64,000 nucleotides of DNA, from contig NZ_LGKG01000068.1 in assembly GCF_001294335.1 (NCBI RefSeq), positions 62,001 through 126,000 of the forward strand. Direction: 5' to 3'. The DNA is from Streptomyces chattanoogensis. GTDB taxonomy: Bacteria; Actinomycetota; Actinomycetes; Streptomycetales; Streptomycetaceae. The notes beneath the pieces are model-generated. The model did no database searches, had not been told where the DNA came from, and saw only the letters and a program-made list of their open reading frames with translations. This document shows positions 24,572 through 33,980 of this stretch, one piece after another (within the stretch, counting starts at the first letter, position 1; every line of letters begins with the position of its first letter). The translations under genes and the position numbers were made by a program.

Positions 24572-26206
24572 ATGACCTACACGGCAGACACGGAACTGAT
24601 TCCCCGGCCGCGGCACCTGAGCCGGCTGCCCGTCGAAGGGCTCTTCCCTCTCGACCGCGACACCCTGATCGAGGCCCGGCCCGGCACCGAGGGCGTGGCC
24701 CGCTGGATGCGGTCCACGATCGGCGCGGCCACCGGCCTGCCGCTCGCGCCGGGTGACGATGACGACAACCGCATCGTGCTCGCCATCGACCGGGAGCTGC
24801 CGCCCGAGGGCTACCGCCTCGTCGTCGACGGCGGTGCGATCCGTCTCGACGGCGGCACCGCGGCCGGCGTCTTCTGGGGCGCGGAGACCGTCCGGCAGCT
24901 GCTCGGACCCGAGGCGTTCCGCCGGGCGCCGGTCGTGGAGCGCGACGAGTGGTACCTCCCGACGGTCGTCGTCGAGGACGAGCCCCGCTTCGCCTGGCGC
25001 GGCATGCTGCTCGACGTCGCACGCCACTTCCTGCCCAAGGACGGCGTGCTGCGCTATCTCGACCTGCTCGCCGCCCACAAGCTCAACGTCCTGCACCTCC
25101 ACCTCACCGACGACCAGGGCTGGCGCCTGGAGATCCGGCGCTACCCGAAGCTGACCGAGGCCGGCGCCTGGCGCGAGCGCACCAAGCTGGGACACCGCGC
25201 CTCCCCGCTCTGGGACGACCGCCCGCACGGCGGCTTCTACACCCAGGACGACATCCGCGAGATCGTCGCCTACGCCGCCGAGCGGCATATCACCGTCGTC
25301 CCCGAGATCGACATTCCCGGGCACTCGCAGGCCGCCATCGCCGCGTATCCGGAACTCGGCAACACCGACGTCGTCGACACCGCCTCCCTGAAGGTCTGGG
25401 ACACCTGGGGCGTCAACCCCAACGTACTGGCCCCCACCGACAACACCCTGCGCTTCTACGAGCACGTGCTGGAGGAGGTCCTCGGCCTCTTCCCCTCCTC
25501 CTTCGTGCACATCGGCGGCGACGAGTGCCCCAAGGACCAGTGGAAGGCGTCGCCCACCGCCCAGGCCCGGATCGCCGAGCTGGGCCTGGACGGCGAGGAC
25601 GCGCTGCAGAGCTGGTTCATCCGGCACTTCGACCGCTGGCTCGCCGACCGGGGCAGGCGGCTGATCGGGTGGGACGAGATCCTGGAGGGCGGCCTGGCCG
25701 AGGGCGCCGCCGTCTCCTCCTGGCGCGGCTACGCGGGCGGAATCGCCGCCGCCCGGGCCGGCCACGACGTCGTCATGTGCCCCGAACAGCAGGTGTACCT
25801 GGACCACCGTCAGCACGCGGACCCCGACGAACCGGTGCCGATCGGCTTCGTACGGACCCTGGAGGACGTCTACGGCTTCGAGCCCGTGCCACCGGAGCTG
25901 ACGGACGAACAGGCCGCGCACATCCTGGGCACCCAGGCCAACGTCTGGACCGAGGTCATGGACAGCCGGCAGCGGCTCGACTACCAGGTCTTCCCCCGGC
26001 TCGCGGCGTTCGCGGAGGTCGCCTGGGCGCGGCTGCCGCGGCCCGCCGACCGCGACCACCAGGACTTCGGCCGCCGGATGACCGCCCATTACGCCCGCCT
26101 GGACGCCCTCGGCGTCGACTACCGCCCGCCCGGCGGCCCGCACCCCTGGCAGCGGCGCCCCGGTGTGCTCGGACGCCCGATCGACGGGGCGCCCCCAATC
26201 GTGTGA
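24572..26206 (+). CDS. GH20 beta-N-acetylhexosaminidase
   Basis: 544 residues starting MTYTADTELIPRPRH. It removes terminal N-acetylglucosamine from chitin or cell-wall fragments. The GH20b domain (about 10-130) precedes the catalytic TIM barrel with RGMLLDVARHFLPKD, LHLHLTDDQGWRLEI, PEIDIPGHSQAA and the acid/base pair Asp-Glu (about 317-318) in HIGGDECPKDQW. C-terminal motifs WDEILEGG and GTQANVWTE complete the site. No signal peptide is visible, so it is probably cytoplasmic and acts on imported sugars. Confidence 0.93.
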   Translation: MTYTADTELIPRPRHLSRLPVEGLFPLDRDTLIEARPGTEGVARWMRSTIGAATGLPLAPGDDDDNRIVLAIDRELPPEGYRLVVDGGAIRLDGGTAAGVFWGAETVRQLLGPEAFRRAPVVERDEWYLPTVVVEDEPRFAWRGMLLDVARHFLPKDGVLRYLDLLAAHKLNVLHLHLTDDQGWRLEIRRYPKLTEAGAWRERTKLGHRASPLWDDRPHGGFYTQDDIREIVAYAAERHITVVPEIDIPGHSQAAIAAYPELGNTDVVDTASLKVWDTWGVNPNVLAPTDNTLRFYEHVLEEVLGLFPSSFVHIGGDECPKDQWKASPTAQARIAELGLDGEDALQSWFIRHFDRWLADRGRRLIGWDEILEGGLAEGAAVSSWRGYAGGIAAARAGHDVVMCPEQQVYLDHRQHADPDEPVPIGFVRTLEDVYGFEPVPPELTDEQAAHILGTQANVWTEVMDSRQRLDYQVFPRLAAFAEVAWARLPRPADRDHQDFGRRMTAHYARLDALGVDYRPPGGPHPWQRRPGVLGRPIDGAPPIV

Positions 26207-26511
26207 GCCCGCCCGCAAGAAGGGCGCCCGCGCGGCCGGATGCTGGGACGGTGGTCATCCCCGCACCGCCGTACGGGCGATCGCCGCCCACGAGGCGCGC
26301 GCCGTTCGCCGCGGCCCGCGCACGCTCCGCCGCACCCCCGACCGGCGGACGAAACCGGACCAGAACGCCGCATGGGGACGGAACGCCGGTTCGCGGACCC
26401 TGTCTCCGTGGATCCGGGAAGATGTGCCAGAGTTGCCACGTCCGGGCCGTGAGCACGTACCGTACGGCGGAGCGGCGGAACAGCCGGGACACCGGGGAAG
26501 GGGCAGCTGGC
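26207..26511 (+). other. Upstream region of the xanthine-dehydrogenase-like operon
   Basis: No gene is seen in these 305 bases. GAACGCCG occurs twice about 20 bases apart near 26363-26391. I cannot name a promoter with confidence. The region presumably drives the three-gene operon that starts at 26512. Confidence 0.35.
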
Positions 26512-27408
26512 TTGACCACCCACGCACCGCAGGCGTCACCAACGGTGACACTGCCGGCCTCGCTCGACGAGGCGGTGGCGGCGCTCACCGCCATGCCCAC
26601 CGCCGTACCGGTCGCGGGGGGCACCGACCTCATGGCGGCCGTCAACGCCGGACTCCTCAGACCCGCAGCCCTGGTGGGCCTCGGCAGGATCAGCGAGATC
26701 CGCGGCTGGCAGTACCAGGACGGCCATGCCCTGCTCGGTGCCGGTCTCACCCTCGCCCGGATGGGGCGCCCCGACTTCGCCGCGCTGATCCCGGGCCTGG
26801 CCGCCGCCGCCCGCGCCGCCGGTCCCCCGCAGATCCGCAACGCCGGGACGCTCGGCGGCAATATCGTCACCTCCGCCCCCACCGGCGACACCCTGCCCGT
26901 GCTCGCCGCCCTCGAAGCGACCGTGATCATCGCCGGCCCCGGCGGCACCCGCCGCGAGATCCCGGTCAGCCACCTCCTGGCGGGCCGGGAGATGCTGCAC
27001 CCCGGTGAACTCGTCGGCTTCGTACGGGTGCCGCTGCTGCACGCCCCGCAGACCTTCCTCAAGGCCACCGGCCGTACCGGCCCCGGGCGGGCCACCGCCT
27101 CGGTCGCGCTGGTCCTGGACCCGGCCCGGCGCGGGGTGCGCTGCGCCGTCGGCGCCGTCGCCGCGATGCCGCTGCGCCCTCTGGAGGCCGAGCAGTGGGT
27201 GGCCTCGCTCATCGACTGGGACGGCGAACGCGGCCTGGTGCCCGAGGCCCTGACGGCCTTCGGCGACTATGTGGCCGCCGCATGCATTCCCGACCCGGCG
27301 CCGCCGCAGGACGGGTCGGAACCGGTGACCCTGCCGCCCGCCGCACTGCATCTGCGCCGTACGGTGGCAGCCCTGGCCCGCCGCGCACTTGGGAGGGCGC
27401 TCGCGTGA
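26512..27408 (+). CDS. Xanthine dehydrogenase family FAD-binding subunit
   Basis: 298 residues from TTG 26512 (GGAAGGGG upstream), the best-placed start, although a GTG at 26545 is possible. This is the FAD-binding (CoxM/XdhB-like) subunit of a molybdenum hydroxylase: VPVAGGTDLMAAVNAG binds FAD phosphate, and IRNAGTLGGNIVTSAPTGD is the second FAD motif. The CO-dehydrogenase C-terminal domain is about 180-290. It overlaps the next gene by 4 bases (GTGA), so the operon is translationally coupled. Confidence 0.9.
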   Translation: MTTHAPQASPTVTLPASLDEAVAALTAMPTAVPVAGGTDLMAAVNAGLLRPAALVGLGRISEIRGWQYQDGHALLGAGLTLARMGRPDFAALIPGLAAAARAAGPPQIRNAGTLGGNIVTSAPTGDTLPVLAALEATVIIAGPGGTRREIPVSHLLAGREMLHPGELVGFVRVPLLHAPQTFLKATGRTGPGRATASVALVLDPARRGVRCAVGAVAAMPLRPLEAEQWVASLIDWDGERGLVPEALTAFGDYVAAACIPDPAPPQDGSEPVTLPPAALHLRRTVAALARRALGRALA

Positions 27409-29516
27409 GCAACGACCACCACACCCCGCAGCAGCCGCACCCCGAACAGGGCTGGCAGCCGCTCCCGCAGGGCGGCGAGTACGAGCAGGAGGCGACGGCC
27501 TTCGTCCAGCTTCCGGAGGGCTTCACCACCGGGGGCTACCGGGCCGTGCCCGGCTACAACCCTCCCGGCACCGACCCGCTCGCCGCGCCCGGACACGGCT
27601 ACACCCCGCCGTCCTCCTTCACCCGGCACACCGCCGAGCCGCCGGTCCCGGACGCCGGCACCGACCCGGCCGCGACCGGCCAGTGGACGATGCCGTTCGC
27701 GGACCCGTCGGCCGGATACGCCGACCCGTCCGCCGGATACCCGGCACACACGGGGCACACCGCCCACACGGGAGACTCCGGCCCTTCCGGCCACCCGGGA
27801 CACCAGGAAGCCGCCGCGATCTACCAGGGCGGTGCGCCGGGGGCGGCGCAGCCGTGGGGCGGCAACCAGGTGGACTGGCCGGTCGCGGGCAGCGCGGAGG
27901 CGACCGGCGCCGCCGCGGCGTGGTCGGTCCCGGCGGCCGCGGACGACGTCCTGGAGGAGTCCGGTGAGTATCTGGTCGGCGACGACGGCCTGACGGGGCA
28001 CCAGGGGCACACCGGGCACGGCGCCGCCGACTACCAGGGCGGCGGCTACCAGGACACCTACGGCGGCGCAGAGGCCCCGGCGGACCCCGGCGCGACCGGC
28101 CGCACCGGGCACTGGAACCTCGCGGCCGGCCTGAGCGCCACGACCGGCGCGCCGGGGCAGGACGAGGCCGCCGCCGGTCCCTACGCGACGGAGAGCAGCC
28201 CGGCGGGCGGCGGAGAACCGGTGGACGGCGATCCGTACGGGACCGCCGCGGGCCAGGAGGACGCCCCGGCCGCCGGTGCCACCGGGCACTGGTCGCTGCC
28301 GGCCGACGCGCTGGCCCAGTGGCCGCCCGCCCCGCAGGAGGAGGCGCACCGCCCTGAGGAGGCGGCGCCGAGCATAGGTGCCGGTCACGGCGCCGGCGCC
28401 GAGCAGTGGGCGGTCCCGGCGGCCGAGGGGGAACAGCCCGGGCATTCCGGTGAGTTCGCGATCGCCCCGGCGCCCGAGGCCGGCGCGGAAGCCGGAGCGG
28501 AAGCGGTCGTCGGCGACGCGTACGGGTCCTATGAGGCCTACGAGACGTACGAGGAGCCCCCGGCGGCGGCCGGCGAGGAGCGGCACCCCGACGGGGGCGA
28601 GCGCGCGGCCCAGGTGGCCGACGCGGGTGCGGCCGCGGAGCCGGACCCGGCGGCGGGCCGGGTGACGGCCGGTCCGGAGACGGGCCAGGAGGCGGAGGAC
28701 GGCACGGCGCCCGCCCCGTCGCCTGTGGACGGTCAGGCGCAGGACGCGCCGCTCGGCGTACCCCGGGCGGCCGGGCCGGGCGAGCAGTCGGAGCCCGCCG
28801 ACGACGACCTCACCGGCCCCGCTCCCGACGAGGCCGCCCCCGCCGGGCAGCCGCACGACGAACACCCCACCGCCTCCTACGTCCTGCGCGTGAACGGCAC
28901 CGACCGGCCCGTCACGGACTCCTGGATCGGCGAATCGCTGCTCTACGTGCTGCGCGAGCGGCTCGGCCTCGCGGGCGCCAAGGACGGCTGCTCGCAGGGC
29001 GAGTGCGGGGCCTGCTCCGTCCAGGTGGACGGGCGGCTCGTCGCGTCCTGCCTGGTGCCCGCGGCCACCACGGCCGGCAGCGACGTCCGTACGGTCGAGG
29101 GGCTCGCCCAGGACGGCGTGCCCTCCGACGTGCAGCGGGCGCTGGCCGCGTCCGGTGCCGTGCAGTGCGGCTTCTGCGTACCCGGCATGGCGATGACCGT
29201 GCACGACCTGCTGGAGGGCAACCACGCCCCCAGCGAGCTGGAGACCCGTAAGGCTCTGTGCGGGAACCTGTGCCGGTGCTCCGGCTACCGGGGCGTGCTG
29301 GACGCCGTCGAGGAGGTCGTCAAGGCCCGTGCGGAGGCCGCCGAGGCCGCGCACGCCGCCGAGACCCCGCCGGACACGCCCGCGGAGACGCCCCGTATCC
29401 CCCACCAGGCGGGCCCCTCGGACCCCACTGGCCACACCCCGCACCACCAGGGTTCCCCCGGCCACCACCCCCACCAGGGGCCGGGCGCCGATTCGCAGAC
29501 GGGAGGCGCCGCATGA
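27405..29516 (+). CDS. [2Fe-2S] subunit of xanthine-dehydrogenase-like complex with giant N-terminal extension
   Basis: 703 residues. Only about 490-650 is the normal small iron-sulfur subunit: DGCSQGECGACSVQVDGRLVASC binds the first cluster (first Cys about 529), and AVQCGFCVPGMAMTVHDLL with LCGNLCRCSGYRGVLDAV binds the second. Residues 1-488 are low complexity (Gly, Ala, Pro, Glu, His) and probably disordered. They carry recurring Trp motifs: QWTMP (Trp 94), DWPVA (158), AWSVP (173), HWNLA (237), HWSLP (296), QWAVP (335). A short His/Pro/Gly tail follows. The family's usual length is about 160-200. It overlaps both neighbours by 4 bases. Confidence 0.9.
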   Translation: MSNDHHTPQQPHPEQGWQPLPQGGEYEQEATAFVQLPEGFTTGGYRAVPGYNPPGTDPLAAPGHGYTPPSSFTRHTAEPPVPDAGTDPAATGQWTMPFADPSAGYADPSAGYPAHTGHTAHTGDSGPSGHPGHQEAAAIYQGGAPGAAQPWGGNQVDWPVAGSAEATGAAAAWSVPAAADDVLEESGEYLVGDDGLTGHQGHTGHGAADYQGGGYQDTYGGAEAPADPGATGRTGHWNLAAGLSATTGAPGQDEAAAGPYATESSPAGGGEPVDGDPYGTAAGQEDAPAAGATGHWSLPADALAQWPPAPQEEAHRPEEAAPSIGAGHGAGAEQWAVPAAEGEQPGHSGEFAIAPAPEAGAEAGAEAVVGDAYGSYEAYETYEEPPAAAGEERHPDGGERAAQVADAGAAAEPDPAAGRVTAGPETGQEAEDGTAPAPSPVDGQAQDAPLGVPRAAGPGEQSEPADDDLTGPAPDEAAPAGQPHDEHPTASYVLRVNGTDRPVTDSWIGESLLYVLRERLGLAGAKDGCSQGECGACSVQVDGRLVASCLVPAATTAGSDVRTVEGLAQDGVPSDVQRALAASGAVQCGFCVPGMAMTVHDLLEGNHAPSELETRKALCGNLCRCSGYRGVLDAVEEVVKARAEAAEAAHAAETPPDTPAETPRIPHQAGPSDPTGHTPHHQGSPGHHPHQGPGADSQTGGAA

Positions 29517-31840
29517 CCGGCACCGCAGACGCCGCGACCGCGACCACCCCCGTGGCCGGCGTCCCGACCCCTCCCGTCGAGCCGCCGCCGCACGGCCTGG
29601 GTGTCTCCCTGCCGGCCGCGGACGCCTCCGCGAAGACCCAGGGCACCTTCCCGTACGCCGCCGACCTGTGGGCCGAGGGGCTGCTGTGGGCCGCGGTGCT
29701 GCGCTCACCGCACCCGCGCGCGCGGATCGTGTCCATCGACACCCGGCACGCGGTGGAGATGGAGGGCGTCCGCGCCGTCCTCACCCATGAGGACGTCCCC
29801 GGCGACGCGGGCCACGGCCGGGGCGTCGCCGACCGCCCGGTCTTCGCCAAGGACGAGGTCCGCCACCACGGCGAGCCGATCGCCGCGGTGGCCGCCGACC
29901 ACCCCGACACCGCACGGCTGGCCGCCGCCGCCATCGCCGTCGAGTACGAGGTCCTGGAGGCCGTCACCGACCCCCAGCTGGCCTTCGAGGCCGAGCCGTT
30001 GCACCCCGACGGCAATCTCATCCGGCACATCCCGCTCCGCTTCGGCGACCCGGAGGCGGTCGGCGAGGTGATGGTCGAGGGCCTCTACCGGATCGGCCGC
30101 CAGGACCCGGCGCCCATCGGGGCCGAGGCCGGGCTCGCGGTGCCGCGCCCCGACGGCGGCGTGGAGATCTACACCGCCTCCACCGACCCGCACACCGACC
30201 GCGATCTGGCCGCCGCCTCCTTCGGCCTCGACCCGGAGCGCGTCAAGGTCGTGGTGACCGGCGTCCCCGGCGCCACCGCCGACCGCGAGGACCCCGGCAT
30301 CCAGCTCTCGCTCGGCCTGCTGGCGCTGCGTACGGGCTGCCCGGTCAAGCTCGCCGCCACCCGTGAGGAGTCCTTCCTCGCGCACGCCCACCGCCACCCC
30401 ACCCTGCTGCGCTACCGCCACCACGCCGACGCCGACGGCAAGCTGGTCAAGGTGGAGGCGCAGATCCTGATGGACGCCGGCGCCTACGCGGACACCTCCG
30501 CAGAGGCGCTGGCCGCCGCCGTCTCCTTCGCCTGCGGCCCGTACGTCGTCCCGCACGCCGTCGTCGAGGGCTGGGCGGTGCGCACCAACAACCCGCCGTC
30601 CGGCCATATGCGCGGCGAGGGCGCGATGCAGGTCTGCGCGGCCTACGAGGGCCAGATGGACAAGCTGGCCGCCCAGCTGGGCCTGGAGTCCGACGAGATC
30701 CGGATGCGCAACGTGATGGCCACCGGGGACCTGCTGCCCACCGGCCAGACCGTCACCTGCCCGGCCCCCGTCGCCGAGCTCCTGAGCGCCGTCAAGGAAG
30801 CGCCGCTGCCCGAGCTGCCCAAGGACACCCCCGAAGCGGAATGGCTGCTGCCGGGCGGGCCCGAGGGCGCGGGCGAGCCGGGCGCGGTGCGGCGCGGTGT
30901 CGGCTACGCCCTGGGCATGGTGCACATGCTCGGCGCCGAGGGCACCGACGAGGTCTCCACCGCCACCGTCAAGGTCAGCGGCTCGGTCGCCACCGTCATC
31001 TGCGCGGCCGTCGAGACGGGTTCGGGCTTCTCCACCCTGGCCCGGCAGATCGTCCAGGAGACCCTCGGGGTCGAGGAGGTGCACGTCGCGGGCGTCGACA
31101 CCGACCAGCCCCCGGCCGGCCCCGCCTGCCACGGCCGGCACACCTGGGTCTCCGGCGGCGCCGTCGAACGTGCCGCCAAGATGGTCCGGACGCAGCTTCT
31201 CCAGCCGCTGGCCCACAAGTTCGGCATGTCCACCGAGCTGCTCACCATCACCGACGGCAAGATCACCTCGTACGACGGGGTGCTCAGCACGACCGTCGCG
31301 GAGGCGCTGGACGGCAAGGAGCTGTGGGCCACCGCCCAGTGCCGCCCGCACCCCACCGAACCGCTCGACGACAACGGTCAGGGCGACGCCTTCGTCGGCC
31401 TCGCCTTCTGCGCGATCCGCTGCGTCGCCGACGTGGACATCGAGCTGGGCACCATCAGGGTCGTCGAGATGACCGTCGCCCAGGACGTGGGCCGGGTGCT
31501 CAACCCGCGCCAGCTGCAAGCGCGCATCGAGGCCGGTGTCACGCAGGGGCTGGGCGCCGCCCTGATGGAGAACCTGCGCACCACCCGCGGCCAGGTCCGC
31601 CACCCCGACCTCACGGGCTACGCCCTGCCGACCGCCCTCGACGCCCCCGACATCCGCATAGTCAAACTCGTCGAGGAACGCGACGTGGTCGCCCCCTTCG
31701 GCGCCAAGGCCGCCAGCGCCGTCCCGGTCGTCACCTCCCCGGCCGCCGTGGCCTGTGCCGTACGCGCCGCCACCGGCCGCCCCATCGGCCGCCTCCCGAT
31801 CCGCCCGCAGGCGGCGGTGGCGCAGGTGGTGCAGCAGTAG
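29513..31840 (+). CDS. Molybdopterin-binding subunit of xanthine-dehydrogenase-like complex, atypical active site
   Basis: 775 residues. The layout is that of the large subunit of molybdenum hydroxylases: small domain (about 30-150, GTFPYAADLWAEGLLWAAVLR), then the molybdenum-cofactor domains. Several usual cofactor motifs are altered: GQG appears as GSG (Ser about 504), RGFG as RGEG (Arg about 367), and the C-terminal catalytic GEP/GES motif as FGAKAAS (Ala about 731), so the catalytic Glu seems absent. Start ATG 29513 overlaps the previous stop (ATGA). Name by homology only; xanthine oxidation is doubtful. Confidence 0.85.
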   Translation: MTGTADAATATTPVAGVPTPPVEPPPHGLGVSLPAADASAKTQGTFPYAADLWAEGLLWAAVLRSPHPRARIVSIDTRHAVEMEGVRAVLTHEDVPGDAGHGRGVADRPVFAKDEVRHHGEPIAAVAADHPDTARLAAAAIAVEYEVLEAVTDPQLAFEAEPLHPDGNLIRHIPLRFGDPEAVGEVMVEGLYRIGRQDPAPIGAEAGLAVPRPDGGVEIYTASTDPHTDRDLAAASFGLDPERVKVVVTGVPGATADREDPGIQLSLGLLALRTGCPVKLAATREESFLAHAHRHPTLLRYRHHADADGKLVKVEAQILMDAGAYADTSAEALAAAVSFACGPYVVPHAVVEGWAVRTNNPPSGHMRGEGAMQVCAAYEGQMDKLAAQLGLESDEIRMRNVMATGDLLPTGQTVTCPAPVAELLSAVKEAPLPELPKDTPEAEWLLPGGPEGAGEPGAVRRGVGYALGMVHMLGAEGTDEVSTATVKVSGSVATVICAAVETGSGFSTLARQIVQETLGVEEVHVAGVDTDQPPAGPACHGRHTWVSGGAVERAAKMVRTQLLQPLAHKFGMSTELLTITDGKITSYDGVLSTTVAEALDGKELWATAQCRPHPTEPLDDNGQGDAFVGLAFCAIRCVADVDIELGTIRVVEMTVAQDVGRVLNPRQLQARIEAGVTQGLGAALMENLRTTRGQVRHPDLTGYALPTALDAPDIRIVKLVEERDVVAPFGAKAASAVPVVTSPAAVACAVRAATGRPIGRLPIRPQAAVAQVVQQ

Positions 31841-31870
31841 GGGCGGGCCCGGCCCACCGGGACGCACGCA

Positions 31871-31908
31871 CAAAGGGGCGGCACCCTTTCCGGGATGCCG
31901 CCCCTTTG
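31871..31908. terminator. Terminator of the xanthine-dehydrogenase-like operon
   Basis: A 13-base perfect inverted repeat (CAAAGGGGCGGCA and complement) with a 12-base loop, ending in CCCCTTTG. It lies 30 bases after the operon's last stop. Confidence 0.88.
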
Positions 31909-32032
31909 CTCTGCCGGTCAGGCCGGTGGATCCTGCGCAGCGGTCATGGTCCCCATGCTGGACGGGGCCTCGGCGGACGGGATGAGCACGCGGACTCGAA
32001 CAGCGTGAGCAGGTGCGTACATGTGGTGCGCA

Positions 32033-32107
32033 TGGAGGCCGTGGCGGGATTCGAACCCGCGTAACTCGCTTTGCAGGCGAGCCCCTGAACCACTCGGGCA
32101 CACGGCC
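32033..32107 (-). tRNA. tRNA-Cys (GCA anticodon)
   Basis: On the minus strand the gene folds into a complete cloverleaf. The acceptor stem is GGCCGTG paired with CACGGCC, the anticodon stem CTCGC/GCGAG encloses the loop CTGCAAA with anticodon GCA, and the T-arm has GGGTTCGAATCCC. The discriminator base is U, an identity element of tRNA-Cys. The CCA end is encoded (32033-32035). No integrase or att repeat is seen beside it. Confidence 0.95.
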
Positions 32108-32250
32108 GGGTTGAGATGTGCTGCTGCGGTGCTGCGGTGATGTCCCGACCCTAAGGCGCGGGGTGGGGGGCCGGGCAAGGGTGCCCGGCGGGCTGCCATG
32201 AGGCTGCAATGCGGGGTTCATGAAAGCCGCCGGGCGACCCGGTGGTGCGG

Positions 32251-33891
32251 TCAGGACGGCGGTGCGGTGTCGCGTACCGCGACCAGGCCGTTGAAGACGC
32301 CCGCGTAGGCCGTGCCGTCCGGGCCGAGGGTGATCGGGGCCCAGTCGTTGTCGTAGAGCGGGCCGGTGCCGGTCAGGCGCTTGAAGCGGGTCCGGCCGGT
32401 GCGGAAGTCGACGGCGGTCAGGTACCAGGCGTCGATGCCCAGGCGGTTGGGTTCCTTTGTGTAGAAGTAGAGCAGGCCGTTGGCGGTGGAGAGTTTGGCG
32501 ACGCTGGAGGGGGCGCGTTCCGTGCTCTCCCAGACGGTGTCGCAGCCGCTGCCGTCCGGCCGGATGTCGACCCGGGTGATGCCGCCGACCACCGACTTGC
32601 CGAAGAGGAGCGAGGTGACGTTCTCGTAGCCGTAGTTGTTCTCGACGACGAGGCTGTTGCCGTAGCCGATGAGGGAGTTGTCGGTGGTGGAGGCGCCGGA
32701 GCCGAAGACCGGGACGGTGCACAGCAGGCGGCCGGCGTGCGGGCCGGTGCGGCGGTAGACCAGGACGTGCATCCGGTCGTCGGCGTTGTCGGTGATGGCC
32801 ACGTAGGGGTGGGCCGCGTCGCCGAGAAGGGTGGGGGTGGTGCCGGAACCCTGGTTGACGGACCCGGGTTTGCCGCCCGTACCGCGGTCGTAGGCGCGGC
32901 GCCACTGGATGCGGGGAGTGCCGTCCGCGTCCGCGCGCAGGCTGTAGAGGGCGTGGTCGGAGACGAGGGAGACCCCGTCCCGGGCCGCCGAGAAGCTGTT
33001 CTGGATCTCCTCACCGGGCAGCCGGACGGTGCGTACGGCGCCGCTGTCCGGGGCGATGGTGCCGATCCGGCCCTTCCGGGTGACCCACCAGATCCGGCCG
33101 TCCCAGTCCGGCTGGACGGAGGTGACCGGGTCGCACTCGCCGCGCGGGTGGAGGTTGGTCCAGCCGACGCAGTCGTGCGGGACGTAGGGGGTGAGATCCC
33201 AGTCGTTGTCCACCGTGAAGTGCCAGGAGCCGTCGGCCGCCCGGGTGTGGGACAGCCGCAGGACGTGCTGACGGGAGTCGGCGAGGACGACACGGTCCTC
33301 GTTGTCGAGGTAGAAGTACGCGCCGCCCGACGTGTCCTTGAAGATCTTGGAGAAGTCGAGGCGGGTGATCGCCTCGACGGTGGAGGGACGCTGCGGCAGT
33401 TTGTACTCGGCGAGGGTGGCCAGGGTCCCGGGGTCCAGCAGCTTGAGCCGGAAGCCCTGGAAGGTGCCGCAGACGGTCAGGAGCCGGCCGTCGCGGTCGA
33501 AGGTGACCGTCGCGCACTCGCCGCCGAGCGCGGCCATCTTCTCGCTGGTCACGGTGGGCCGGTTGCCCAGCGGTCCGGGGAACGGATGGGTGTCGCTGCT
33601 CGCGCCGTCGCCGTGCATACCGGCCCGGCCGTTGGGCGCCAGATACGGGTGCTGGGGCGGCGCCTGGTCCGCGGGGAGCGGGTCGGCGGCGGCCGGGGAA
33701 CCCTCGTACCGAGGGACCAGCCGGTGCCCGGGGGCGGGCGGTATCGGCGCCGCCTGCGCGTCCGGGGCGGATGCCACGGAGACGGGGAGGGCGAGCAGCC
33801 ACGCGGCCAGGACCGCGCCGGCGCGCGCCCCGAGCCGCCGTCCGGGCGCCCTGCTCCGTCTGTCCAGCGTCCCAATCAGCCTTGTCTGCAT
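32251..33891 (-). CDS. Secreted beta-propeller-like protein of unknown function
   Basis: 546 residues from ATG 33891 (GAAGGAA upstream). An export signal is clear: basic start (MQTRLIGTLDRRSRAPGRR), a hydrophobic core and cleavage after about ASAPDAQA. The mature part has repeated beta-rich units (TVTFDRDGRLLTVCGTFQG; GGAYFYLDNEDRVVLAD; DGRIWWVTRKGRIGTIAPD; NGLLYFYTKEP), as in PQQ- or NHL-type propellers, and several Cys that could form disulfides. No catalytic motif is recognised. It is divergent from the MFS gene at 34151. Confidence 0.75.
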   Translation of the reverse strand: MQTRLIGTLDRRSRAPGRRLGARAGAVLAAWLLALPVSVASAPDAQAAPIPPAPGHRLVPRYEGSPAAADPLPADQAPPQHPYLAPNGRAGMHGDGASSDTHPFPGPLGNRPTVTSEKMAALGGECATVTFDRDGRLLTVCGTFQGFRLKLLDPGTLATLAEYKLPQRPSTVEAITRLDFSKIFKDTSGGAYFYLDNEDRVVLADSRQHVLRLSHTRAADGSWHFTVDNDWDLTPYVPHDCVGWTNLHPRGECDPVTSVQPDWDGRIWWVTRKGRIGTIAPDSGAVRTVRLPGEEIQNSFSAARDGVSLVSDHALYSLRADADGTPRIQWRRAYDRGTGGKPGSVNQGSGTTPTLLGDAAHPYVAITDNADDRMHVLVYRRTGPHAGRLLCTVPVFGSGASTTDNSLIGYGNSLVVENNYGYENVTSLLFGKSVVGGITRVDIRPDGSGCDTVWESTERAPSSVAKLSTANGLLYFYTKEPNRLGIDAWYLTAVDFRTGRTRFKRLTGTGPLYDNDWAPITLGPDGTAYAGVFNGLVAVRDTAPPS

Positions 33892-33980
33892 ACGAGTTCC
33901 TTCATCCGTCGGCAACGGCGGACGAGGGTAGGACGGGAAAGATGCACAGTCCATGCTTTCCGGCCCGCCGGCATGCAGCG

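Noticed and set aside
32033..32107. tRNA-Cys as an integration site for a mobile element
   Set aside because: No integrase, excisionase or direct repeat of the tRNA 3' end is visible on either side.
29705..32905. A minus-strand open frame of over 1000 codons across the molybdenum subunit, tRNA-Cys and beyond
   Set aside because: It is antisense to a clear gene and crosses a tRNA. Its sequence is Arg/Gly/His-rich without domains, a normal shadow in high-GC DNA.
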